Source: Celeribacter marinus
GTDB taxonomy: Bacteria; Pseudomonadota; Alphaproteobacteria; Rhodobacterales; Rhodobacteraceae
Length of the DNA stretch: 64,000 nt
Assembly (NCBI RefSeq): GCF_001308265.1
Contig: NZ_CP012023.1
Coordinates: 372,001-436,000, forward strand
Direction of reading: 5' to 3'
The stretch's first letter is position 1. Each line of letters begins with the position of its first letter. Shown in pieces: positions 28,144-36,431 of the stretch. The notes under the pieces were generated by a model. It saw nothing but the letters and a program-made list of their open reading frames with translations, searched no databases and was not told the origin of the DNA. The position numbers and the translations under genes are program-made.

Positions 28144-29822
28144 GCGCGCTTTGGCAAATCTTTGCGCTCATTTTGCGCGAGCAACGGGTGTCAATGAGCC
28201 GTGGGGCGTTATTTGGCGTGATTGTCCTTGGTATGGGGGCCGCACTGTTAGGCCTGTCGGGATGGTTCATCACGGCGGCGGCCGCTGCGGGATTGGCGGG
28301 CGTTGGCGCGATGTTTGATGTGTTTCGCCCCTCGGCGATGGTGCGGTTTTTGGCATTGGGGCGTGCATCGGCCAGATACGGTGAACGTGTCCTGACCCAT
28401 GACGCCACCTTGCGCGCACTGCAATCGCTGCGTGTGAGTGTTTTGCGCGGCGTAATGGCGGCGCGCTATGACCGCCTGATCCGGCTGAGAGGCGCGCAAG
28501 CCCTAAACAGGCTCACATTGGATGTGGACACTCTGGATGGCGTGTCTTTGCGTCTGGTGTTGCCCGTATTGGCGGGGCTGTGTGCGCAATTGATCGCGTT
28601 TGCGGCACTTTGGTGGCTCGTGGGTTTACCGATCGCACTTTGGATCTTCTTGGGGTTCAGCCTTGGGGCGGGTTTGGTTTTTTGGGCGACCCTGCGCAAA
28701 ACCGCGTCCTTGTCGCGGCGCACGCAGGCGGCATCACACGCGTTTCGCGCCCGTTTCATTGACCTGATCCGTGCGCGCCGTGACCTTGCAGCCTACGGGC
28801 AAATGACCGCGCAGGTTGATCTGACCCTAAAGGCCGAGAGCCGCCGTCTCGCGTTGCGCCGCCATCAGGATCGGGTGGAACGCCTGTCAGGTGCCGCGAT
28901 CCAGATCATCGCGGCGGTTGTGTCGGCGGGCACGCTTTGGCTTGGTATAACACTGGCGCAATCGGGCACCATCGGCCCGCCCCTCGCCGCTCTTGCGTTT
29001 TTCACGACACTAGCGCTGGCGGAAACCATCGTGCCGATGCGCAGGGCCGCCGGTGATATTGGTGGCATGATGGAGGCGGCGCGGCGGATGTTGCCCGATA
29101 TAGCACCCACGCCCGTGTCCCTCGCCCCCGTGTCCCCGGCCCCCGTGTCAGACGCGCCTGTGAACACCGATGACGCCCCATGCGAGGGCGCACTGCTCTT
29201 GCAATCCGTGACCGTGCACCGCGCGGGCACTAGCGATATCCTCCTTAACGCCGTGAGCCTCACGGTGAAGGCGGGTGAAACAGTCGCCCTTACGGGGCCA
29301 AGCGGGATTGGAAAATCAACGCTCTTGCTGGCGATTGCGGCCCTCCATCCCATTGCGCAGGGGCGCATTTTTCTGGGTGAGACGTCCGTGCTCGACTGCG
29401 CTGAGGACCGTTTGCGCGGCTCGGTCGCGCTTTTGCCACAACGCAGCGCGGTGATGTCGGGATCTGTACGTGATGCGTTGCACCTTGGGGCCGCTCAGTG
29501 TGACGACACCGCGCTGTGGCAGGTGCTTGAGGCGGTGCAACTGGCCGCCACGATGCGCGCACGCCACGGGCTTGACACACGGATCGGGGCGCGCGGCGAT
29601 GGACTATCGGGCGGCGAAGCACGGCGATTGACCTTGGCACGCGCGATGTTGCGACATCCAAACGTGCTATTGCTCGACGAGCCGACCGAAGGGTTGGATG
29701 ATCCAACTGCGCTGATGGTCCTGCAAGGCGTGCGGGAATTTTTACCAAGCGCCGCTCTTTTAATCGCGGCTCACCGCCGCGTCGAAATCGAGTGCGCGGA
29801 TCGGGTTTTGACGCTCGACTAA
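28140..29822 (+). CDS. cydC: Thiol-reductant ABC exporter subunit CydC
   Basis: 560 aa partner of CydD with the same membrane-ATPase architecture. Walker A is GPSGIGKST, the signature LSGGEARRLTLARAML, and Walker B VLLLDEPTEGLD. Between the two domains is a Pro/Val/Ser-rich linker in which PVS-like units repeat (TPVSLAPVSPAPVSDAPV, about residues 321-338). The start overlaps the cydD stop as ATGA. It ends 137 bp before cydA, and an FNR-type box sits in that gap, so cydABX can be driven separately. Confidence 0.93.
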   Translation: MSALWQIFALILREQRVSMSRGALFGVIVLGMGAALLGLSGWFITAAAAAGLAGVGAMFDVFRPSAMVRFLALGRASARYGERVLTHDATLRALQSLRVSVLRGVMAARYDRLIRLRGAQALNRLTLDVDTLDGVSLRLVLPVLAGLCAQLIAFAALWWLVGLPIALWIFLGFSLGAGLVFWATLRKTASLSRRTQAASHAFRARFIDLIRARRDLAAYGQMTAQVDLTLKAESRRLALRRHQDRVERLSGAAIQIIAAVVSAGTLWLGITLAQSGTIGPPLAALAFFTTLALAETIVPMRRAAGDIGGMMEAARRMLPDIAPTPVSLAPVSPAPVSDAPVNTDDAPCEGALLLQSVTVHRAGTSDILLNAVSLTVKAGETVALTGPSGIGKSTLLLAIAALHPIAQGRIFLGETSVLDCAEDRLRGSVALLPQRSAVMSGSVRDALHLGAAQCDDTALWQVLEAVQLAATMRARHGLDTRIGARGDGLSGGEARRLTLARAMLRHPNVLLLDEPTEGLDDPTALMVLQGVREFLPSAALLIAAHRRVEIECADRVLTLD

Positions 29823-29844
29823 GCTACATCTAAAATATTTGTTA

Positions 29845-29858
29845 TTGACGTAGATCAA
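29845..29858. promoter_or_regulatory. FNR/FnrL-type box upstream of cydA
   Basis: TTGACGTAGATCAA differs at one position from the symmetrical FNR consensus TTGAT-N4-ATCAA. It lies about 100 bp before the cydA ATG, suggesting activation of bd oxidase when oxygen is low. Confidence 0.75.
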
Positions 29859-29958
29859 CGTTTCGCCCCAAGTGAAGTGATACACATTCCCATAATTGAA
29901 TAATTTATGGCCCGAGTCGTGTCATATAGGTCGCCTCATACAAGTTGGAGCTGAATCA

Positions 29959-31569
29959 ATGGAATTCGGTATCGTCGAATTATCCCGTCTACAGTTTGCC
30001 GTCACAGTCATGTATCACTTTCTCTTCGTGCCGCTCACGTTGGGCTTGTCGATCCTCGTGGCCATTATGGAAACGGTCTATGTCATGACCAACCGACCCA
30101 TTTGGCGACAAATGACCAAATTTTGGGGCATGTTGTTTGGCATCAACTTTGTGCTTGGGGTCGCCACGGGGATCACCATGGAATTCCAGTTCGGAATGAA
30201 CTGGAGCTATTACAGCCACTATGTTGGCGATATTTTCGGGGCCCCTCTGGCCATTGAGGGGCTTATGGCGTTCTTTTTAGAAGCAACCTTTGTGGGGTTA
30301 TTCTTCTTTGGGTGGGATAAACTCAGCAAGGTCGGACACCTCACCGTGGCGTGGCTCGTGGCAATCGGGTCGAATTTTTCGGCGCTGTGGATTTTGATCG
30401 CCAACGGGTGGATGCAAAATCCGGTTGGGGCCGAATTCAATCCGATGACCATGCGCATGGAAATGACCAATTTCTTTGAGGTCATGTTCAACGAAGTGGC
30501 CCAAGCGAAATTTGTGCACACCGTGTCCGCCGGATACGTCACCGCATCGGTCTTTGTGATCGGGGTGTCTGCGTGGTATCTGCTGCGCGACCGCCATGTT
30601 GAACTGGCGCGCCGCTCCATCACGGTTGCGGCCGCGTTTGGCCTCGCTGCCGCGTTTTCGGTTGTGCTGCTTGGGGACGAGTCCGGCTACTCCGCGACCC
30701 ACAGCCAAAAAATGAAACTCGCGGCGATCGAGGCAATGTGGGAGACACACGATGCCCCTGCCCCCTTTAATTTGATCGGCTTTCCCGACCAAGAGGCCCG
30801 TGAGACGCATTACGCAATCGAGATCCCGTGGGCGATGGGGCTGATTGGCACGCGGTCCTTAACCACCGAAATTCCCGGGATCAACGAGTTGGTGGCAAAC
30901 GCAGAACAGCGCGTGCGCTCAGGGATAATCGCCTATGAGGCTCTACTGGATGTGCGGGTCAACCGTGAGGCCACAGACCCCGCCGTCATGGCCACCTTTG
31001 AGGCGCATTCTGCCGACCTTGGCTTTGCGTTCTTGCTCAAAAAGTATGTCGACAATCCGATGGACGCCACCGAAGCCCAAATCATTGCCGCAGCAAATGA
31101 CACTGTGCCCACGGTCTGGCCACTGTTTTGGGCGTTTCGCATCATGGTTGGGCTCGGGTTCGGGTTCATCGCAACCATGGCGTATTTCTTTTACCGCGCC
31201 TCGTTCAAGGGCATGAAGTTTCCGCGCCCTGCATTGCATCTGGCCGTCTGGATGATCCCCGCACCGTGGATCGCCGCAGAACTCGGGTGGTTTGTTGCCG
31301 AATACGGCCGCCAGCCATGGACCGTCGACGGTGTCTTGCCGACCGCCATGTCCGTCAGCGCGCTGTCGATGACCGAAGTTGCGCTAACACTGGCCGGATT
31401 TGTGATTTTCTACACAATCTTGTTCATCGTCGAGATGGGTCTGATGCTCAAATACATCCGCAAAGGCCCCTATCAGGACGTGGACGAAACCGATGCGTGG
31501 AACAAACGCCATACTGATCGCTTGGCGGGTCGGCGCACTGCCGATGCCATCGCGACACCAGCGGAGTAA
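29959..31569 (+). CDS. cydA: Cytochrome bd ubiquinol oxidase subunit I
   Basis: 536 aa, inner-membrane quinol oxidase subunit carrying haems b558, b595 and d. Haem ligands are His20 (TVMYHFLF) and His187 (AKFVHTVSAGY). Conserved Glu100 and Glu108 are in LAIEGLMAFFLEAT. The Q-loop after GDESGYSATHSQKMKLAAIEA is of the long E. coli type (PDQEARETHYAIEIPWA, TRSLTTE, YGRQPWTVDGVLPT). This marks a true bd oxidase and not the short-loop cyanide-insensitive form. ATG at 29959 has GGAG 8 nt upstream. Operon cydA-cydB-cydX. Confidence 0.96.
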   Translation: MEFGIVELSRLQFAVTVMYHFLFVPLTLGLSILVAIMETVYVMTNRPIWRQMTKFWGMLFGINFVLGVATGITMEFQFGMNWSYYSHYVGDIFGAPLAIEGLMAFFLEATFVGLFFFGWDKLSKVGHLTVAWLVAIGSNFSALWILIANGWMQNPVGAEFNPMTMRMEMTNFFEVMFNEVAQAKFVHTVSAGYVTASVFVIGVSAWYLLRDRHVELARRSITVAAAFGLAAAFSVVLLGDESGYSATHSQKMKLAAIEAMWETHDAPAPFNLIGFPDQEARETHYAIEIPWAMGLIGTRSLTTEIPGINELVANAEQRVRSGIIAYEALLDVRVNREATDPAVMATFEAHSADLGFAFLLKKYVDNPMDATEAQIIAAANDTVPTVWPLFWAFRIMVGLGFGFIATMAYFFYRASFKGMKFPRPALHLAVWMIPAPWIAAELGWFVAEYGRQPWTVDGVLPTAMSVSALSMTEVALTLAGFVIFYTILFIVEMGLMLKYIRKGPYQDVDETDAWNKRHTDRLAGRRTADAIATPAE

Positions 31570-31574
31570 AACAG

Positions 31575-32738
31575 ATGATTTTACATGACCTTATGACATA
31601 CGAACTGCTTCGCGTGATCTGGTGGGGATTGTTGGGCGTGTTGCTCATCGGATTTGCCCTAACGGACGGGTTTGATATGGGCGTAGGCGCACTCTTGCCC
31701 TTTGTCGCCAAGACCGACATCGAACGCCGTGTCGCGATCAACACGGTCGGGCCGGTTTGGGAGGGCAACCAAGTTTGGTTTATCCTCGGGGGTGGTGCGA
31801 TCTTTGCCGCTTGGCCGCCACTGTATGCCGTCAGCTTTTCGGGCTTTTACCTAGCGATGTTCGTGATCCTTGCCGCCTTTATTGTGCGTCCTGTGGCCTT
31901 CAAATACCGCTCCAAACGTGACGACCCGCGGTGGCGCAGCACATGGGATTGGGCCTTGTTTGCAAGTGGTGCCGTTCCCGCACTTTTGTTTGGTGTGGCT
32001 GTCGGCAACGTCATCCACGGGGTTCCATTCCACTTTACCGATGATTTGCACACCATCTATGAGGGGGCTTGGTATATGAAGTTTATCGGCCTGCTTGATC
32101 CGTTCTCGCTTTTGGCCGGCGTGGTGTCGTTGTCGATGCTTGTGATGCACGGCAGTGCGTGGCTCACGCTCAAGGCGGAGGGCCTCGTACAGACACGCGC
32201 CCGCGCTATCGGGTCGGTTGCGGCCCTTGTTGCGGTGGGTGGATACATCCTTGCGGGTGTCTGGCTGGCTGTTGGCATCCAAGGGTTTGAAATCGTCGGC
32301 GCCTATGTCACCGATGGTCCGTCAAACCCGCTGCATTTCGAGGTGGCGCGCACATCAAGCTGGTTGTCGGCCTATAGCGTGCGTCCGTGGATTGCGATTG
32401 CGCCCGCCTTGGGCATCATCGGCGGCTTGCTTACATTTTTGGGTTTGCGCGCGGGACGTGAAATCTCCACGCTCCTCGTGTCCAAGATGGCCATTTTGGG
32501 CGTGATCTCATCGGTCGGTTTGACCATGTTCCCGTTCATCATGCCCTCGTCGAGCGATCCAAAATCATCGCTCACGGTGTGGAACAGTTCCTCGTCGCAC
32601 CTGACATTGTTTGTCATGCTGGTGGCCACGGTGATCTTTATGCCGCTGATTTTGATGTATACCGCATGGGTCTACAAGGTTTTGTGGGGCAAGGTCACCC
32701 AAGCCGATGTGTCCGAAAACTCTCACTCTGTGTATTAA
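31575..32738 (+). CDS. cydB: Cytochrome bd ubiquinol oxidase subunit II
   Basis: 387 aa integral membrane subunit with about eight helices. Family marks are RVIWWGLLGVLLIGFALTDGFDMG near the start, NTVGPVWEGNQVWFILGGGA, and the C-terminal MFPFIMPSSSDPKSSLTVWNSSSS. It pairs with CydA to form the oxidase. The gene begins 5 bp after cydA and is followed by cydX. Confidence 0.96.
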   Translation: MILHDLMTYELLRVIWWGLLGVLLIGFALTDGFDMGVGALLPFVAKTDIERRVAINTVGPVWEGNQVWFILGGGAIFAAWPPLYAVSFSGFYLAMFVILAAFIVRPVAFKYRSKRDDPRWRSTWDWALFASGAVPALLFGVAVGNVIHGVPFHFTDDLHTIYEGAWYMKFIGLLDPFSLLAGVVSLSMLVMHGSAWLTLKAEGLVQTRARAIGSVAALVAVGGYILAGVWLAVGIQGFEIVGAYVTDGPSNPLHFEVARTSSWLSAYSVRPWIAIAPALGIIGGLLTFLGLRAGREISTLLVSKMAILGVISSVGLTMFPFIMPSSSDPKSSLTVWNSSSSHLTLFVMLVATVIFMPLILMYTAWVYKVLWGKVTQADVSENSHSVY

Positions 32739-32752
32739 AGAAAGGACATCTT

Positions 32753-32887
32753 ATGTGGTATTTTGCATGGATACTGGGCCTTCCGCTGGCGGCTATTTTC
32801 GCGGTGATGAACGCAATGTGGCTTGAGCTAAAAGAGGACGAGCGCAAAATGGCGGGGGCGTCTGATGATCAGGCGCCACGCGACTAG
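32753..32887 (+). CDS. cydX: CydX, small subunit of cytochrome bd oxidase
   Basis: 44 aa: MWYFAWILGLPLAAIFAV and a short charged tail. This is the CydX/YbgT signature, a single helix beginning MWYF.W.LG, which packs against CydA and stabilises the haems. AAAGGA lies 7 nt before ATG 32753, 14 bp after the cydB stop. It is too short for many gene callers. Confidence 0.93.
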   Translation: MWYFAWILGLPLAAIFAVMNAMWLELKEDERKMAGASDDQAPRD

Positions 32888-32896
32888 ACCCGCAAG

Positions 32897-33850
32897 TTAG
32901 GCCATAAGCGCCTTGGCTGTTTTCTCGTCGGTGATCAAGCCGGACAGGCAGCCGCTCGATAGCACGGCGCGAATTGCTGCTACTTTGTCTGGACCACCGG
33001 CCAAGGCAACCACTTGATCTTGTCCCCCCGACAGGCACGGAACGGCCAAGGTGCGCGCGGTCAACGTAGTCTCAAGGCTACGCCCCTGCGCACTAAAGAA
33101 ACTACCAAGCAATTCGCCCGCCGCACCCGCAGCCGAAATCTCGTGAATTTCGCTTTGCTCGATCATGCCTGACGTCACCAATTGGGTTTCGGACGCGACG
33201 GTGCCAATGCCGACAATTTTTAGCGGCGCGCGTTGGCCCATTTCAAAGACATCCCGCACGCCTTTTTGCGCCAATAACACCTCACGGTCATGGGGGGTAT
33301 TGGCGAAAAACGGCACGGGCATCACATAGGCCGTTGCACCGGTCTTTTCGGCCAACCGGTGCATAACGTCATGCGGATTGGCAGAGAAGTTGCGGGTTAA
33401 TCCGCCCAAAAGCGAGACGAACCGCGTGGACGTTGCATCACAGCGCGGCAATTGACGCACAGCCGCCGCAAGGGTGCGCCCGTGACCGATCCCGATGGTG
33501 GTGGGTGTGCCACTTTCCAACAGCCGTTGCAAAAACGCGGCTCCCGCCACGCCCAGCGTGCGAAGGGGCAACCCCTCCTCGCCCAGATCGGGCGCAACCT
33601 CGCACGTGTGCAGACCAAACCGCTCGCACAGTTGCGCCTCTAACTCGATGCATTCAATAATATCACCATCAATGGCGACCTTTACCGCGCCGTCCGCGAC
33701 AGCGCGCGCAATCAGGCGGTGGGTTTTAACAGAAGGCAGGCCCAGCTTTTTGGCCACCGCCGCCTGCGTCAAACCACCAACGTAATGCAGCCAAGCGGCG
33801 CGAATTGCGAGACTTTGCTCGTTTGTGCTATTGCCTACGATCTTTGCCAT
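32897..33850 (-). CDS. eryD: EryD, SorC/DeoR-type regulator of erythritol genes
   Basis: 317 aa. The N-terminal helix-turn-helix (YVGGLTQAAVAKKLGLPSVKTHRLIARA) is followed by the SorC sugar-binding domain (TIGIGHGRTLAAAVRQLP, FVSLLGGL, GIGTVASETQLV, CLSGGQDQVVALAGG, LITDEKTAKAL). Length and position after eryC match Brucella EryD (about 316 aa), a repressor released by erythritol. ATG 33850 with GGAG upstream is preferred to the longer frame. A 134-bp gap separates it from eryC, so it may also have its own promoter. Confidence 0.88.
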   Translation of the reverse strand: MAKIVGNSTNEQSLAIRAAWLHYVGGLTQAAVAKKLGLPSVKTHRLIARAVADGAVKVAIDGDIIECIELEAQLCERFGLHTCEVAPDLGEEGLPLRTLGVAGAAFLQRLLESGTPTTIGIGHGRTLAAAVRQLPRCDATSTRFVSLLGGLTRNFSANPHDVMHRLAEKTGATAYVMPVPFFANTPHDREVLLAQKGVRDVFEMGQRAPLKIVGIGTVASETQLVTSGMIEQSEIHEISAAGAAGELLGSFFSAQGRSLETTLTARTLAVPCLSGGQDQVVALAGGPDKVAAIRAVLSSGCLSGLITDEKTAKALMA

Positions 33851-33984
33851 TAGCTGTGCTCCGTCCCTCACGTCTGCGCGGCGATGAACGCCTCACACCC
33901 GATATCTCCCGTATCGGCCCGTGATTAATAATGCGTCGACCTGATAAAGCTATGTTTATTTTGCATATCATCCGATCCCAGCCC

Positions 33985-34917
33985 TTAGATGTTCAAATCT
34001 TGCGCACCTGTATCAATGTGCGGTGCCCAAAACGCGACACTCTCGGCAATTTGGGACATCACCTCGCGGTCATTTGGCTCGCGCTCTTTGAAACTCAGCT
34101 CAAGACAGATTTCATTGTCACGCGCGCCACCCTGTGCCAGTGCGGTCAATAGCGGGGCGGGCTGAATGCGGCCTTGTGCATTGAACGCCGCCGTAAAGGG
34201 ACGATGCCCCCCTTTGTCCAACAGGCTTTGCTTGATATGAATGATCGGGCTGACCTGCGGCACGGCGCGCGCCCACGCATATGGGTCATAGTCGTCGGGA
34301 TTCTGACTGGTGACATCGCCATGATCAATATCCGCCATCATCCACATCGGAAGGGCCATATTGGCCGCAGTGAGCCGCTCTTGCAGGGCGAGACAATTCT
34401 GGATCGTCTCTCCAAATTCGCGCCCGACACTCATCGGCTCCCAATACACATATGACAGCCCAGCCGCCTTCGCATGTTCGGCCACATCGGCCCAACACTC
34501 AATCGCGATCTCGATCAACGCCTCGCGCCGTGCGAGATCGTCAAAATCCTTATAAGTGAAAATCGCAAACTGCGTGCCCACCGATGTTCCGCCCAGCTCC
34601 GCCGTTATGTCCGCGAATGTTTTGAACCACTCCACGTAGTACCTACGCACATCATGGTCGGGGTGACCAAAATGGTTGAGGCGTCCGTATGGCCCCGTCA
34701 TCCCGCTTGTCACGCGCACACCGGTGCGGCTCAACGCCTGCGCCATATCACGGGTCAACCGGCGAATGACCGAGGCTGGCCAGCTTGGGTTGATGAACTC
34801 ATGTGTCAGTTGCAGATCCCGAATGCGCAGCGTGTGTGCAACGGCGTCAATCAAATCATCCGGCTCGGCAAAGCGGTTGACCAACGGGTTGGTGTTCAAC
34901 GAAAGAGACAGCGCCAT
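33985..34917 (-). CDS. eryC: EryC, sugar-phosphate isomerase/epimerase of erythritol catabolism
   Basis: 310 aa xylose-isomerase-like TIM barrel, the same length as Brucella EryC (about 309 aa). There it acts on the tetrulose phosphate made by EryB (an epimerase/racemase step). Visible features are RDLQLTHEFINPSWPA, GPYGRLNHFGHPDHDVRRYY, YVYWEPMSVGREFG with a metal-binding Glu, MMADIDHGDVTSQNPDD and IIHIKQSLLDKGGHRPF with likely His/Lys ligands. The ATG at 34917 is 1 bp after the eryB stop, and the in-frame upstream codons lie inside eryB. Assignment rests on the eryA-B-C-D order. Confidence 0.87.
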   Translation of the reverse strand: MALSLSLNTNPLVNRFAEPDDLIDAVAHTLRIRDLQLTHEFINPSWPASVIRRLTRDMAQALSRTGVRVTSGMTGPYGRLNHFGHPDHDVRRYYVEWFKTFADITAELGGTSVGTQFAIFTYKDFDDLARREALIEIAIECWADVAEHAKAAGLSYVYWEPMSVGREFGETIQNCLALQERLTAANMALPMWMMADIDHGDVTSQNPDDYDPYAWARAVPQVSPIIHIKQSLLDKGGHRPFTAAFNAQGRIQPAPLLTALAQGGARDNEICLELSFKEREPNDREVMSQIAESVAFWAPHIDTGAQDLNI

Positions 34918-34918
34918 A

Positions 34919-36430
34919 TTAAGCCGCCTTTTGCGTGGCGGCATCCATCCACGCGCCAAAGGCTATTTGCTGTGCGTCACTGAGGTGCAACCGATGTTTG
35001 GTGCGCCGCCACAAGATGTCTTGTGGGGTTTGTGCCCATTCATGCGCCATGAGATAGCGTGCCTCGGCCTCATACAGATCACCGCCAAAGTGCTGTCCTA
35101 ATCCGTCAATTGTGGTTGCCTCTCCCACCACCATGTCGATCCGTGCGCCGTAGAGCCGCCCGTAGTGCAGGCGCAAACTGCGCGGCATCCACGGGTATTG
35201 CGTTTTGAGGGTTTGCGCAAACGCCGCGTAATCCGCGTCTGGAATGTCGCCCCCCGGGAGCGGTGCCGTTTGCGTCCAATCCAGGCCCATGGTCGGGAAA
35301 AAACCCGCAATTTTGTGCAATCCGCGCTCGGCCAACTCGCGAAAGGTGGTGATCTTTCCGCCAAAGATATTCAGGAGCGGCGCACCGCCCACCTCATCGA
35401 GATCAAACACATAATCGCGCGTCACGGCAGAGGGATTACCCTGCCCGTCATCAAACAACGGACGCACGCCCGAAAAGCTCTCAACCACATCACTGCGGAT
35501 CAATTTTTCCTTAAAGTAGCGGTTCACCGCCGCAATCAGGTATTCAATTTCGCTCTCATCGGGCGTCACATCCTCGGCGCGCCCCTCATACGAAATGTCC
35601 GTGGTGCCGATCAGAGCCTTGTCGCCCTCATAGGGGTTGATAAAGATCACGCGCTTGTCGTGGTTTTGCACCAGATAGGCGTTTTGCCCCTCCCAGAACT
35701 TTGGCACAACGATATGCGAGCCTTTGACGAGACGCACGTTGCGGCTTGAATTTGCGCCCGCCACGCGGGTTACAACATCGCTCACCCATGGCCCTGCGGC
35801 ATTGACCAGAACCTTTGCGCGAAACTCGCGCGGCTCGCCTGTGAGCGTGTCAGTGGTCGTGATCCGCCATGCGCCGTCTTCGCGCCGCGCGGATGTGCAG
35901 GCGGTGCGTGTCAGCACAGTCGCGCCGTGATTTGCCGCATCAACCGCATTGAGTACAACCAAACGGGCGTCATCGACCCAGCAATCGGAATATTCAAATC
36001 CGCGTTTATAGTGATCAAGCAGCGGCGCCCCCTCGGGATCACGGCGCAAATTCAGCGTCCGCGTTCCGGGAAGTTTTTTGCGCCCGCCCAGATGGTCATA
36101 CAAAAACAGCCCCAAGCGCACGAGCCAAGCCGGACGATCATCGGGGGAATGCGGCAAGACAAAGCGCATCGGCCAAATAATGTGCGGCGCGGCGTTCATA
36201 AGGACTTCGCGCTCAATCAACGCCTCTCGCACCAACCGAAACTCGTAGTATTCCAAGTAGCGCAACCCGCCATGCACAAGCTTGCCCGAACGTGACGATG
36301 TGCCCTCGGCCAGATCGTCCTTTTCACACAACACCACGCTAAGCCCGCGCCCTGCGGCGTCCCGCGCAATCCCTGCGCCGTTGATACCGCCGCCAATTAC
36401 GAATAGATCGACTGATGGGATTGCTGTCAT
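34919..36430 (-). CDS. eryB: EryB, erythritol-4-phosphate dehydrogenase (GlpD-like)
   Basis: 503 aa flavoprotein of the glycerol-3-phosphate dehydrogenase family. It starts with the FAD fold VDLFVIGGGINGAGIARDAAG and carries GTSSRSGKLVHGGLRYLEYYEF, VNAAGPWVSDV and FGGKITTFRELAERG. In the ery pathway it oxidises L-erythritol 4-phosphate to a tetrulose phosphate and passes electrons to quinone. Its length matches Brucella EryB (about 502 aa). It lies 1 bp after eryA, with GGAG before its ATG. Without the ery context it would be called GlpD. Confidence 0.87.
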   Translation of the reverse strand: MTAIPSVDLFVIGGGINGAGIARDAAGRGLSVVLCEKDDLAEGTSSRSGKLVHGGLRYLEYYEFRLVREALIEREVLMNAAPHIIWPMRFVLPHSPDDRPAWLVRLGLFLYDHLGGRKKLPGTRTLNLRRDPEGAPLLDHYKRGFEYSDCWVDDARLVVLNAVDAANHGATVLTRTACTSARREDGAWRITTTDTLTGEPREFRAKVLVNAAGPWVSDVVTRVAGANSSRNVRLVKGSHIVVPKFWEGQNAYLVQNHDKRVIFINPYEGDKALIGTTDISYEGRAEDVTPDESEIEYLIAAVNRYFKEKLIRSDVVESFSGVRPLFDDGQGNPSAVTRDYVFDLDEVGGAPLLNIFGGKITTFRELAERGLHKIAGFFPTMGLDWTQTAPLPGGDIPDADYAAFAQTLKTQYPWMPRSLRLHYGRLYGARIDMVVGEATTIDGLGQHFGGDLYEAEARYLMAHEWAQTPQDILWRRTKHRLHLSDAQQIAFGAWMDAATQKAA

Positions 36431-36431
36431 G

